A stretch of DNA of 64,000 bases from Anomaloglossus baeobatrachus. Lineage: Eukaryota; Chordata; Amphibia; Anura; Aromobatidae. Where the stretch lies: positions 534,080,556 through 534,144,555 of the forward strand of contig NC_134356.1 of the NCBI RefSeq assembly GCF_048569485.1, given 5' to 3'. Below are positions 21,090 to 32,430 of this stretch, piece after piece. The notes under the pieces were generated by a model, which searched no databases, was not told the DNA's origin, and saw nothing but the letters and a program-made list of their open reading frames with translations. The position numbers and the translations under genes were made by a program. Numbering within the stretch: the stretch's first letter is position 1; the number at the start of each line of letters is the position of its first letter.

Positions 21090-22235
21090 ATAGAAAAATC
21101 ACACCAGGTGTATAGAGCCCCTACAGAAATCACACCAGGTGTATACAGCCCATACAGAAATCACACCAGGTGTATACAGCCCATACAGAAATCACACCAG
21201 GAGTTTACAGCCCATACAGAAATCACACCAGGAGTTTACAGCCCATACAGAAATCACACCAGGTGTATACAGCCCATACAGAAATCACACCAGGAGTTTA
21301 CAGCCCATACAGAAATCACACCAGGTGTATACAGCCCATACAGAAATCACACCAGGTGTTTACAGCCCATACAGAAATCACACCATTTGTATACAGCCCA
21401 TACAGAAATCACACCAGGTGTATACAGCCCATACAGAAATCACACCAGGTGTATACAGTCCATACAGAAATCACACCAGGTGTATACAGCCCATACAGAA
21501 ATCACACCAGGTGTACACAGCCCATACAAAAATCACACCAGGTGTACACAGCCTATACAGAAATCACACCAGGTGTACACAGCCCATACAGAAATCACAC
21601 CAGGTGTACACAGCCCATACAGAAATCACACCAGGTGTACACCGCCCACACAGAAATCACACCAGGTGTACACAGCCCATACAGAAATCATACCAGGTGT
21701 ACACAGCCCATACAGAAATAATGAAGTAATAATAATAATAAAGTTTTATTTCTACAGCGCCAACATATTCCGCAGCGCTTTACAATTCAGAGGGGACATG
21801 TACAGACAATTTGAGACAATACAAAAAAATCAAAAATTAAGATACCAGGAGGAGTGAGGGCCCTGCTCGAAATCACACTAGGTGTATACAGCCCATACAG
21901 AAATCACACCAGGTGTATACAGCCCATACAGAAATCACACTAGGTGTATACAGCCCATACAGAAATCACACCAGGTGTATACAGCCCATACAGAAATGAC
22001 ACCAGGTGTATACAGCCCATACAGAAATGACACCAGGTGTATACAGCCCATACAGAAATGACACCAGGTGTATACAGCCCATACAGAAATTACACCAGGT
22101 GTATACAGTCCATACAGAAATGACACCAGGTGTATACAGCCCATACAGAAATGACACCAGGTGTATACAGCCCATACAGAAATCACACCAGGTGTATATA
22201 GCTCATACAGAAATCACACCAGGTGTATACAGCTC
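21090..22235. repeat. 31-bp minisatellite, about 32 units, split by a LINE tail
   Basis: The unit is ACACCAGGTGTATACAGCCC followed by ATACAGAAATC. The left block (to 21715) has GAGTTTACAG and GTGTACACAG variants. The right block (21870-22235) has an AAATGACACC variant not seen on the left, so the blocks have been homogenised separately. Open frames of up to 249 residues in it are artefacts. Confidence 0.95.
21716..21869 (-). mobile_element. L2-type LINE 3'-end insertion inside the 31-bp array
   Basis: On the minus strand it reads GAGCAGGGCCCTCACTCC...AATTGTAAAGCGCTGCGGAA...GGCGCTGTAGAAATAAAACT followed by (TTA)n, a common L2-clade 3' end of frogs. GAAAT occurs on both sides, at about 21715 and 21870. 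Because GAAAT is also part of the array unit, it is only weak evidence of a target duplication. Only the 3' tail was inserted, as expected for strong 5' truncation. Confidence 0.75.
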
Positions 22236-23229
22236 AACTTAACATTTGATAAAAGATTCACTATTGTTTATGGCATAGGCCACTCCAAAAGTGCACAATG
22301 CCCCCTCACTGCAAAAAATAAATAAATAAATAAAATAGAAGATTTTTTTATTGTTAGGTTACACTGTTTCTACCTGGCATGATTTTTATATGGGCTGTGT
22401 TCCCTAAAAAATGTTTGAACAGTTTAATTGGCATTTGGGGGGTGACAGACGCTTTTTAATATCTTTCTTGGCCGCACATTGTCCTGTGAACACATGCTGC
22501 CAAGAACAATGCTATTCTATGTGCACAGGACGATCATGGTAAAGATTGTACTGTGCACATGAAAGTGCGGTCACAGGCTCAGCAGCTCTTAAACCATTGA
22601 CCATCTGCTGGATATAGATTAGCGATCACTTAAAACCTGCATTTTGCCAATGTGTTTAGCCATCACCTGCATTTATCCAGCTTCAGACTTCGGTACCTTA
22701 CAGGTCCTGGCGCCATGATGACTTCACATCCACAGCTCGTCTCTGCAGACTTCCATCTTCTCTGCTCTTCTGCAGCACATCACGTGCACTTAAAAATAAC
22801 ATGTCATAAAAATAATCAACCATGCTGTTCCCTAAATAAGCCCTCAAAATAAATAACTGTCCCTCACTTTAATCCCTGCACAAAAAATGACCCCCACACT
22901 GTCTATATTATGGTACATGGCTTCCACACTGCCCCCTTTATATACCACACAGACTCCCCTCATGAGTTACACCCACTACACCCTCCTCACTTATGAATTA
23001 TGATCGCCAAACTGTCTGCACCACATGCTGCCCTCTATTCTAACTGTCTCCCACACATTAGACTTCTAGATATTGAGCCATGTTGCCCTTTCTCCATACT
23101 GAGCCCACCCCACGTTGCCTCCTTTTCCATACTGAACCCACCCCATGCTGCCCCCTTTTCCAGTGATTCCCTGCCCCATACAGATCACACCCCATGCTGT
23201 GAGCCCACATAGAGCAAACTACATGCACC
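22236..23229. other. Unassigned sequence between arrays
   Basis: It contains an (AAAT)n run near 22313-22335 and degenerate versions of the ~69-bp unit beginning near 22960. No gene or element end is recognised. Confidence 0.4.
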
Positions 23230-24830
23230 CCCTTTATAATACAGAGCGCTCCCTCTGCTACTGCTCCCTGCCCCATAGAGATCCCCCTCCATGCACCCCC
23301 TTTTCCCATACAGAGCACTACCTATGCTACTGCTCCCTGCCCCATAGAGATCCCCCTCCATGCACCCCCTTTTCCCATACAGAGTGCTCCCTATACTACT
23401 GCCCCTGCCCCATAGAGATCCCCCTCCATGCACCCCCTTTTCCTATATAGTGCGCTCCCTATTGCTGTTGCCCCCTGCCCCATAGAGATCCCCCTCCATG
23501 CACCCCCCTTTCCTATATAGAGAGCCCCCTATTGCTGCTGCCCCTGTCTTATAGAGATCCCCCTCCATGCACCCCGTTTCCTATACAGCGCACCCCCTAT
23601 TGCTGCTGCCCCTCCCCCATAGAGATCCCCCTCCATGCACCCCCTTTCCTATATAGGGCGCTCCCTATGGCTGCTGCCCCCTGCCTCATAGAGATCCCCC
23701 TCCATGCACCCACTTTCCTATATAGGGCGCTCCCTATGGCTGCTGCCCCTGTCTCATAGAGATCCACCTCCATGCACCCCCTTTCCTATATAGGGCGCCC
23801 CCTATGGCTGCTGCCCCTATCCCATAGAGATCCCCCTCCATGCACCCCCTTTCTTATACAGCGCGCCCCCTATGGCTGCTGCCCCCTGCCCCATAGAGAT
23901 CCCCCCATGCACCCCCTTTCCTATATAGAGCACCCCCTATGGCTGCTGCCCCTGTCCCATAGAGGTCCCCCTCCATGCACCCCCTTTCCTATATAGAGCG
24001 CCCCCTATGGCTGCTGCCCCTGCCCTATAGAGATCCCCCTCCATGCACCCACTTTCCTATATAGGGCGCTCCCTATGGCTGCTGCCCCTGTCTCATAGAG
24101 ATCCACCTCCATGCACCCCCTTTCCTATATAGGGCACCCCCTATGGCTGCTGTCCCTATCCCATAGAGATCCCCCTCCATGCACCCCCTTTCTTATACAG
24201 CGCGCCCCCTATGGCTGCTGCCCCATAGAGATCCCCCCATGCACCCCCTTTCCTATATAGAGCACCCCCTATGGCTGCTGCCCCTGTCCCATAGAGGTCC
24301 CCCTCCATGCACCCCCTTTCCTATATAGAGCGCCCCCTATGGCTGCTGCCCCTGCCCTATAGAGATCCCCCTCCATGCACCCCCTTTCCTATATAGAGCA
24401 CCCCCTATGGCTGCTGCTCCTGTGCCATAGAGGTCCCCCTCCATGCACCCCCTTTCCTATATAGAGCACCCCCTATGGCTGCTGCCCCTGTCTCATAGAA
24501 ATCCCCCTCCATGCACCCCCTTTCCTATATAGAGCGCCCCCTATGGCTGCTGCTCCTGTCCCATAGAGGTTCCCCTCCATGCACCCCCTTTCCTATATAG
24601 AGCACCCCCTATGGCTGCTGCCCCTGTCTCATAGAGATCCCCCTCCATGCACCCCCTTTCCTATATAGAGCGCCCCCTATGGCTGCTGCACCTGTCTCAT
24701 AGAGGTCCCCCTCTATGCACCCCCTTTCCTATATAGGGCACCCCCTATGGCTGCTGCCCCTGCCCCACACAGATTACACCCCATGCACCTCCTTTTCCCA
24801 TAGAGAGCGCTCCCTATGGCTGCCCCTGTC
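23230..24830. repeat. ~69-bp minisatellite, about 23 units
   Basis: The unit runs CATAGAGATCCCCCTCCATG, CACCCCCTTTCCTATATAGA, GCGCCCCCTATGGCTGCTGC and CCCTGTCC. Unit length varies a little. A block of several units (about 23640-23930) is repeated almost exactly at 24020-24290, showing a higher-order duplication. Confidence 0.9.
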
Positions 24831-25065
24831 CCATACAGATTACACCCCGTCGGCTACCGCCACTATCTTTGGCTCTACAGCGCCTACCTCCCGGCTCCAG
24901 TGACTTCTCCCCTCAGCGGCACTCAGTCTGCAGAGACGCCGGCAGCGGTGACTCATCGCGCTGCCCGCGACGTCATCAGTGAGCGCGCCAGGCCAGGGAG
25001 CTGATTGCAGCTTGTGACCCCGGAAGTGCCGGCGCGCAGGGAGCAGGTAATAGGTATGGAGGATG

Positions 25066-25097
25066 ATTTGTATTAGCGTTTAAGACGCTAATACAAA
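25066..25097. repeat. 14-bp-arm hairpin
   Basis: ATTTGTATTAGCGT and ACGCTAATACAAAT flank the loop TTAAG. It may be the centre of a decayed foldback element. Confidence 0.6.
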
Positions 25098-25651
25098 TTA
25101 AAAACGGGACCAAATAACTCCCCCCCCGCAAAGCCTCCGGTTATAGAAATGAGTCTGGGGAGGGAAATTTAAAAAAAAAAATATATATATATATACATTA
25201 ACATTTCTATTTAGAAAGTTATATATTTATTAATAAATCTATAAATGTATATTATAGATTTTATGTTTAAATAAAGATTTTGAAATATTTGAAAGAAAAC
25301 TATGTGCTTCTCACCATGTTTTCAACGGCAAAAAGGATTATTCTAGCCTCATACAACCGCAAATGTGAAATCGAGATCCGTCGCCCATTGAAACACATTG
25401 CAGCTACTGCTGCAATGTACAGGATCCGGTGAGCTGCTGTTTTTGGGTGGAGGCAAAAAACGCTACATGTTGCGTTTTTGAAACATGGTAAAAAACTGTA
25501 ACTCACAGGATCCAGACACTGCCGCATGAAAATGGATGCAAACGCATGTTGCCGCTAGTCCATTAACATTGCATTGAGCAGACAACGGATCCGGCAACAT
25601 GCAGGTTGCGTTTTTCTACCGACCGGCAGAAAAACGCTGATGTGAAACCAG

Positions 25652-25980
25652 CTTTATATTTGTATTGACCTACTTGTAGGAACTCATGGAGTAACTTGTT
25701 ATTATGCAAATGATCTTCATATGTGTATTAATTGCTAACAGATGTTTATACGATCATTGGTTGTTGAATTAGTGCTTTTAAACTTTGGGTTATAGTGATT
25801 TTTTATCTCAGTGACTAAGGGCACGCTTGCCTGGAACATGTTGATACTATAATTCAACCATCATGATGTTTTAAAATAACCAAATAAAGATGAAGATTTT
25901 AATTATGGGACTCGCCACTTTATCCTTTTCTTGAGAAGGTTTGGAGTCTAAGCTGTGGCTGGAGACCCAGAAAAATAAGC
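25652..25980 (+). mobile_element. Possible Penelope-like element 3' end
   Basis: The order TCAGTGACTAAGGGCACGC, CCAAATAAAGATGAAGATTT, then GGGACTCGCCACTTTATCC resembles the 3' untranslated end of frog Penelope-like elements. If so, the reverse transcriptase fragment at 19510-19985 and this tail could be one copy pulled apart by the intervening repeats. No direct junction evidence was found. Confidence 0.35.
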
Positions 25981-26744
25981 GGACTACATCCTTTAAGAAG
26001 ACACGGTGAGGCACGTTTTTTCTTCATTGCTGGTCATGTAGTCATAGTCATCACAGACAGTCCTTCTCTGTATGTTTGAATACAGATGCTTGGAGGAACT
26101 GTCGTGGGAATCGTAGGATCTTAACTACCGTTCTTCTACATTATCTCAATTGTGCTTGTTTTGTATGTAGGCAGATGATCGTTGTAAATAAAACTCCCTA
26201 TATATAGTATTAGGTTGACAAATACGAGTAAGCTTCAATTTCCTGAGCTTACACTACCACATTATCTGAATTTCTGCAATTTGTATTATAGAGTGAGAAA
26301 TTTCTTGTATTTTGTGAAACAAGTATAATACAGAGACGAGAGTTTCGCTGCTGGGGCCACTTGGCTTTAGAACGTCCAGCTAAACTGAGTATTCCAGCTG
26401 TGTAATTAGAACTCCATAATGACATGCTCCTCTGAGTATCACTGCACGCATATTATATTTCACATTGATTCTCCAGGCTTATTACTACCTGCTGCGAGAC
26501 AGAATATGGACTCGCTTGAAAGGATTCCACTGAAAACATATTAACTCTGCATGTAGCAGAGATGTGCAGCCTCCCGGCGTCATTTGTATATGAACTGCTA
26601 CTGTCTGAAAAGCTAAAAAGCAGCATAAAAAGATTTATAAATCATGATGACAAATCTTGGTTTTCTTTTTAGACTGAGACAAAAAATAGCATAGACATTG
26701 CATGAGATTGTTTAAATTATGGTATCTGCTTTCTTCAGTGCTAT
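25981..26744. other. Unassigned sequence
   Basis: AT-rich DNA with no recognised element or coding frame; candidate single-copy sequence. Confidence 0.4.
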
Positions 26745-27968
26745 TGTCGCGGGCGGGGAGGAGGGTGTCAGCTCACTACGCTCGCCCCCTTCTGTTCGGG
26801 TCTGGCGGCCGCTGCTCAGTGGTGGCTCGAGCCGTAGGCCGGATCCCGGGGGTTTCTCGAGCGACACTCCTCGCCCGTGAGTGAAAGGGGTCTGTTGGGT
26901 GCGGGGATTGTTATAGTTCGTGACGCCACCCACGGTTGTGGTGATTTCACCACCGCTGCTCAATGCGGGGATCCCGGGGATGGTGATGCGGAGCAGCCAG
27001 GTGTTGTGTTGCCCCTCCATGGGCAGGGGTTGGTGATCCCGGGGCCCGGTGATGGTTTGTGAGGTGCGGGGCCTGGTGGGCGCAGGGACGCGGGGGCAGC
27101 GCTGTGCCTTGCGGCACTGTGGTACTCACTCAGCCTGAGACACGGACACAGTTTGTACGGTAAACCAAACGGCTGGTAGGACGGTCCCACAGACGGCTGC
27201 ACCTGCACTCCCGGTAGGTGACGGTGATGTCCCTCTTCCTTGCACCTATGGTTGACTTGTGGTAGCGGTGGATTCCCTCCGGTTACCCGCTCCCCGACTA
27301 CAATCTGGGCCGGAGGAGCTCTACACTTTGCCCGCAGGCGCTGGCCCTGAGAAACTGGTGCCTTGGCGGTGGCGGCGTCTCTCTGCTTCAGGTTGGGCTG
27401 TTGCCTTCAATCGGGACTTGGTTGCTGGGGGATCTACGTCCCCTTCACTGACGGATTCGGCAAATTTGGCGACTCCTAGCCTTGCCGGGGTCCGAGAGGC
27501 CCCTGCCCTGGTGCTGACTGTCCTTCGGAACACTGCTCCAGACCACCGGGCACACAGCCAACGGGGTCCTTCCAGGAACTTCCAAACGGTCCCCCTCCAG
27601 ACAGTCACCGCCGTCACTGACCTTGCTGATCTGGCCCTACACAAAGCTGGACCCTTCAGGCTTTTCTTCCTTCTTGTCACCTCACTTGCTTTCCTCCTTT
27701 TCTCCTTTACTTTCCTTACTTTCACTTGCTGTTTACTTTAGCTCCTCACTCAAGCTCCTCCTGAGCTAATCTGCCTGGTTTCTCCCGCCTCCAGAACTGT
27801 GACCTCCTCGGTGGGCGGAGCCAACCGCCTGGCCCACCCACTGGTGTGGATCATCAGCCTCTGGAGGAAGGCAACAAGGATTTGTAGTTTAGCTGTGATG
27901 TGCCTACCTGGAGTGTGGGGTGTGGTGGTGTTGTGACCCGTGACCCCTGGCTTGCCCAGGGCGTCACA
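26745..27968 (-). mobile_element. Solo LTR, gypsy-like, 1.2 kb
   Basis: On the minus strand it starts TGTGACGCCCTGGGCAAGCC with the same terminal stem as the LTR at 209, and ends GCCCGCGACA. CTAT flanks both sides (26741-26744 and 27969-27972), a 4-bp target duplication. It belongs to the family of 209-1519 and 41275-42469. No internal region is present. Confidence 0.88.
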
Positions 27969-28692
27969 CTATTCTTCAACTTAACATTAAATTAATATAC
28001 TATTTTTTTAACTATAAGACGCACCGGACCATAAGACGCACCCTGGTTTCAGAGGAGGAAAGTAGGAAAATAAAATTTTAAGCAAAAAATGTGGTCATGA
28101 CACACTTATGGGGTGAGGATCTGCTGCTGACACTGTTATGGGGGTAATGTCCCCAAATTCTCTACTAAGGTACCCCATCCTGATAATGATCCTCCTGCCT
28201 TGTATATGATCCCCATCCTTTTATATATATATACTAGAAGGTTGCCCGATTCTAAAGCATCGGGTATTCTAGAATTTATTGTGTAGTTGATGTATAATTT
28301 TTGTTATATATATTAGATGTTGTTGTGTGTAGTTGCTAAGTGTTTGTGTAGGGGCTGTACATGTTCTGGGTGTTGTCTGGGTGTGACGGGGGGTGAGAGC
28401 GGTGTTGTTTGTGTGTTGCGTGTGTTGCGTTGTTTGTGGAGCGCTGTGTGTCTGTAGCGTTGTGTGTGTGTTGCGCGGTTTGTGTGTGTGTGGTGTGTTT
28501 TGGGGGGAGGTATGTTTTGTGCAATGTGTGTGTTGTGCGGTATGTGCGTATATTTGTGTGTGCCGCGGTGTTTGTGTGTTGGGTGTTGTGTGTGTGCAGC
28601 GTTGTCTGTGTGTGTGGGTGTCTGTGTAGGGCAGTTGTTTGTGGTTCCCAGTGTGTGTGTGTGTGTGGTGTGTGGTGTGTTGTGCAGTGCGC

Positions 28693-28730
<38 letters not shown>

Positions 28731-28734
28731 ATCA

Positions 28735-30115
28735 GCCTCTCTTCTCTCAGCCTACCTCTCCCAGCCTCCCTCCTCCCAGCCTCCCTCAGCATCAGCCTCC
28801 CTCTCCCAGCCTCCCCAAGCATCAGCCTCCACCAGCATCAGCCTCTCTCCTTCCAGCCTCCCCCAGCATCAGCCTCCGCCAGCATCAGCCTCTCTCCTTC
28901 CAGCCTCCTCCAGCATCAGCCTCCCTCTCCCAGCCTTCCCCAGGATCAGCCTCTCTCCTCCCAGCCTCCGTCCTCCCAGCCTTCCCCAGCATCAGCTTTC
29001 CCCTCCCAGCCTCCCTCAGCATCAGCCTTCCCCAGCATCAGCCTCTCTCCTCCCAGCCTCAGCCTCTCTCCTTCCAGCCTCCCCCAGCATCAGCCTCTCT
29101 CCTTCCAGACTCCCTCAGCATCAGCCTCCCCTTCCCAGCCTTCCCCAGGATCAGCCTCTCTCCTCCCAGCCTCCTTCCTCCCAGCCTCCCCCTCCCAGCC
29201 TCCCTCAGCATCAACCTTCTGCTCCCAGTCTCCCCCAGCATCAGCCTCCCCAAGCATCAGCCTCCACCAGCATCAGCCTCTCTCCTTCCAGCCTCCCCCA
29301 GCATCAGCCTCTCTCCTTCCAGCCTCCCTCAGCATCAGCCTCCCGTTCCCAGCCTTCCCCAGGATCAGCCTCTCTCCTCCCAGCCTCCTTCCTCCCAGCC
29401 TCCCCCTCCCAGCCTCCCTCAGCATCAGCCTTCCCCTCCCAGTCTCCCCCAGCATCAGCCTCCCCAAGCATCAGCCTCCACCAGCATTAGCCTCTCTCCT
29501 TCCAGCCTCCCCCAGCATCAGCCTCCCCAAGCATCAGCCTCCACCAGCATCAGCCTCCCTCGTCCCAGCCTCCCCCAGCATCAGCTTCCCCCTCCCAGCC
29601 TCCCCCAGCATCAGCCTCTCTCCTCCCAGCATCAGCCTCTCTCATCCCAGCATCAGCCTCTCTCCTCCCAGCATCAGCCTCTCCTCTCTGTCCCCAGCAT
29701 CAGCCTCTCTCCTCCCAGCCTTCCCCAGCATCAGCCTCTCTCTTCCCAGCCTCCCCCAGCATCAGCCTCTCTCCTTCCAGCCTCCCCCAGCATCAGCCTC
29801 CCTCTCCCAGCCTTCCCCAGGATCAGCCTCTCTCCTCCCAGCCTCCGTCCTCCCAGCCTTCCCCAGCATCAGCTTTCCCCTCCCAGCCTCCCTCAGCATC
29901 AGCCTTCCCCAGCATCAGCCTCTCTCCTCCCAGCCTCAGCCTCTCTCCTTCCAGCCTCCCCCAGCATCAGCCTCTCTCCTTCCAGCCTCCCTCAGCATCA
30001 GCCTCCCCTTCCCAGCCTTCCCCAGGATCAGCCTCTCTCCTCCCAGCCTCCTTCCTCCCAGCCTCCCCCTCCCAGCCTCCTTCAGCATCAGCCTTCCCCT
30101 CCCAGTCTCCCCCAG
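28735..30115. repeat. CAGCATCAGCC minisatellite, expanded
   Basis: Irregular units built from CAGCATCAGCCTCTCTCCT, CCCAGCCTCCC and CCCCAGGATCAGCC, about 1.4 kb. Longer blocks (for example around 29100-29270 and 29300-29450) repeat almost exactly, which points to higher-order duplication. It yields a spurious 678-residue open frame. Confidence 0.9.
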
Positions 30116-30159
30116 TACAGTACTCACCTCGGTGACAGCCGTGTCAGTTCGGGGAATGC

Positions 30160-30390
30160 GCGGGGGGAGGGAGGGGGTGGGGCCAGAGCTAGCGTGCATT
30201 GCGTGAGGGGGCGGGGCGTGGCGTGGCCGAATTGCCAATGCCTGCAGGGTGCCGGGGCGAGAGGCCAATCTGTGGGGGGGCGGAGCCTGGGCGAGCGGCT
30301 GGCCAATCCGTGTGGGGGCGCAGCCTGGGCGAGCGGCCAATCGGTGTGGGGGGGCGGGACCATGGCGAGCCCAGCGGCCAATCAGCTTTG
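30160..30390 (+). promoter_or_regulatory. Tandem GC-box / CCAAT-box modules (copy 2)
   Basis: CCAAT motifs at 30235, 30265, 30303, 30337 and 30378 alternate with GGGGCGGGGC and GGGGCGGAGCC boxes, matching copy 1 in order and nearly in spacing. The last CCAAT is followed in both copies by CAGCTTTGTGTCACCGTAAG. Confidence 0.5.
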
Positions 30391-30420
30391 TGTCACCGTA
30401 AGGACACAATTTTGGAGCAT

Positions 30421-30439
30421 GACAGACAGACAGACAGAC

Positions 30440-30470
<31 letters not shown>

Positions 30471-30525
30471 ATAAGGCAATTATATATATAGATATATATA
30501 TATATATATATACATACACATATAT
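30421..30525. repeat. GACA/GATA and TA microsatellites
   Basis: (GACA)n with GATA interruptions ends the composite repeat. A TA/CA-rich run then leads to the Tc1 terminus at 30527. Confidence 0.85.
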
Positions 30526-30526
30526 A

Positions 30527-32166
30527 CAGTTAGGTCCAGAAATATTTGGACAGTGACACAAGTTTTGTTATTTTAGCTGTTTACAAAAACATGTTCAGAA
30601 ATACAATTATATATATAATATGGGCTGAAAGTGCACACTCCCAGCTGCAATATGAGAGTTTTCACATCCAAATCGGAGAAAGGGTTTAGGAATCATAGCT
30701 CTGTAATGCATAGCCTCCTCTTTTTCAAGGGACCAAAAGTAATTGGACAAGGGACTCTAAGGGCTGCAATTAACTCTGAAGGCGTCTCCCTCGTTAACCT
30801 GTAATCAATGAAGTAGTTAAAAGGTCTGGGGTTGATTACAGGTGTGTGGTTTTGCATTTGGAAGCTGTTGCTGTGACCAGACAACATGCGGTCTAAGGAA
30901 CTCTCAATTGAGGTGAAGCAGTCTGAAAAAAAGAAAAAATCCATCAGAGAGATAGCAGACATGCTTGGAGTAGCAAAATCCACAGTCGGGTACATTCTGA
31001 GAAAAAAGGAATTGACTGGTGAGCTTGGGAACTCAAAAAGGCCTGGGCGTCCACGGATGACAACAGTGGTGGATGATCGCCGCATACTTTCTTTGGTGAA
31101 GAAGAACCCGTTCACAACATCAACTGAAGTCCAGAACACTCTCAGTGAAGTAGGTGTATCTGTCTCTAAGTCAACAGTAAAGAGAAGACTCCATGAAAGT
31201 AAATACAAAGGGTTCACATCTAGATGCAAAAAATTCATCAATTCCAAAAATAGACAGGCCAGAGTTAAATTTGCTGAAAAACACCTCATGAAGCCAGCTC
31301 AGTTCTGGAAAAGTATTCTATGGACAGATGAGACCAAGATCAACCTGTACCAGAATGATGGGAAGAAAAAAGTTTGGAGAAGAAAGGGAACGGCACATGA
31401 TCCAAGGCACACCACATCCTCTGTAAAACATGGTGGAGGCAACGTGATGGCATGGGCATGCATGGCTTTCAATGGCACTGGGTCACTTGTGTTTATTGAT
31501 GACATAACAGCAGACAAGAGTAGCCGGATGAATTCTGAAGTGTACCGGGATATACTTTCAGCCCAGATTCAGCCAAATGCCGCAAAGTTGATCGGACGGC
31601 GCTTCATAGTACAGATGGACAATGACCCCAAGCATACAGCCAAAGCTACCCAGGAGTTCATGAGTGCAAAAAAGTGGAACATTCTGCAATGGCCAAGTCA
31701 ATCACCAGATCTTAACCCAATTGAGCATGCATTTCACTTGCTCAAATCCAGACTTAAGACGGAAAGACCCACAAACAAGCAAGACCTGAAGGCTGCGGCT
31801 GTAAAGGCCTGGCAAAGCATTAAGAAGGAGGAAACCCAGCGTTTGGTGATGTCCATGGGTTCCAGACTTAAGGCAGTGATTGCCTCCAAAGGATTCGCAA
31901 CAAAATATTGAAAATAAAAATATTTTTTTTGCGTTTGATTTATTTGTCCAATTACTTTTGACCTCCTAAAATGTGGAGTGTTTGTAAAGAAATGTGTACA
32001 ATTCCTACAATTTCTATCAGATATTTTTGTTCAAACCTTCAAATTAAACGTTACAATCTGCACTTGAATTCTGTTGTAGAGGTTTCATTTCAAATCCAAT
32101 GTGGTGGCATGCAGAGCCCAACTCGCGAAAATTGTGTCACTGTCCAAATATTTCTGGACCTAACTG
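30527..32166 (+). mobile_element. Tc1-like DNA transposon, copy B (coding-complete)
   Basis: Inverted termini CAGTTAGGTCCAGAAATATT are flanked by TA (30525-30526 and 32167-32168). The length is 1640 bp. It encodes an uninterrupted transposase and keeps both ends, so it is the best candidate in the window for a recently mobile element. Leader and trailer segments are nearly identical to copy A. Confidence 0.95.
30886..31911 (+). CDS. Tc1/mariner transposase, 341 residues, DD34E
   Basis: A cut-and-paste transposase that would act in the nucleus on Tc1 termini and insert at TA. Residues 1-110 form the paired-type two-helix-turn-helix DNA-binding region, with an RPGRPR AT-hook-like linker at 52-57. 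The RNase H-like catalytic core has D148 (WTDETKI), D245 (QMDNDPKH) and E280 (DLNPIEHAF), with exactly 34 residues between the last two. The glycine-rich KHGGGNVM lies at 181-188. The usual length is about 340, so the frame is full length, and the start MRSKELSIEV agrees with copy A. Compared with copy A it lacks 12 bases (four residues) in the first helix region near residue 13. Whether this impairs DNA binding is unknown. No introns are needed. Confidence 0.93.
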   Translation: MRSKELSIEVKQSEKKKKSIREIADMLGVAKSTVGYILRKKELTGELGNSKRPGRPRMTTVVDDRRILSLVKKNPFTTSTEVQNTLSEVGVSVSKSTVKRRLHESKYKGFTSRCKKFINSKNRQARVKFAEKHLMKPAQFWKSILWTDETKINLYQNDGKKKVWRRKGTAHDPRHTTSSVKHGGGNVMAWACMAFNGTGSLVFIDDITADKSSRMNSEVYRDILSAQIQPNAAKLIGRRFIVQMDNDPKHTAKATQEFMSAKKWNILQWPSQSPDLNPIEHAFHLLKSRLKTERPTNKQDLKAAAVKAWQSIKKEETQRLVMSMGSRLKAVIASKGFATKY

Positions 32167-32179
32167 TATATATGTCCCT

Positions 32180-32430
32180 CATCCTGGTATTGCCCCCATT
32201 TTGCTATATACTATCATCCTGCTATATACCCCCATCCTGCTATATACCCCCATCCTGCTCATAATATACCCCCATCCTGCTCATAATATACCCCCATCCT
32301 GCTATATACCCGCATCCTGCTCACAATATACCCCCATTCTGCTATATACCCCCATCCTGCTCATAATATGCCCCCATCCTGCTATATACCCCCATCCTGC
32401 TCATAATATATCCCCATCCTGGTAGATGCC
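32180..32430. repeat. CATCCTGC minisatellite, 17-22-bp units
   Basis: Units TATACCCCCATCCTGC, with or without TCATAA, repeat about 12 times. Sparse copies of CCCCATCCT also lie near 28170-28220 on the other side of the nested elements, so the array belongs to the outer TIR element. Confidence 0.85.

Larger units (their letters stand above)
20042..25652. mobile_element. Candidate large TIR element swollen by tandem arrays
   Basis: GGCTGCTTTCACACTTGCG at 20042 is roughly mirrored by GCTGATGTGAAACCAGC at 25636-25652; TAA lies to the left and TTA to the right. Between them lie a TTAA element, a 31-bp array, unassigned DNA and a ~69-bp array. Two independent truncated copies of one MITE family would look the same, so the 5.6-kb unit is tentative. 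Confidence 0.35.
28231..30475 (+). repeat. Composite interspersed repeat, copy 2
   Basis: The same head (ACTAGAAGGTTGCCCGATTC), TG-rich stretch, CAGCATCAGCC array, GC/CCAAT block and GACA tail as 3641-7590, here uninterrupted (about 2.24 kb). It lacks the 33-bp array and the CA/TG inverted repeat of copy 1. It provides the empty site for Tc1 copy A. Confidence 0.7.

Noticed and set aside
21108-21857. 249-residue open frame and possible CRISPR-like array
   Set aside because: The 31-bp units are contiguous, with no unique spacers, in a vertebrate-type repeat context. It is a minisatellite, not a CRISPR array or gene.
20042-25652. A confident single 5.6-kb transposon
   Set aside because: The TIR match is modest and TAA/TTA flanks do not agree; two separate truncated MITE copies explain it equally well.
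28409-30445. 678-residue open frame rich in Ser, Pro, Gln and His
   Set aside because: It runs through the CAGCATCAGCC minisatellite in all three frames. It is a low-complexity artefact, as are the 439-460-residue frames at 5481-6946.
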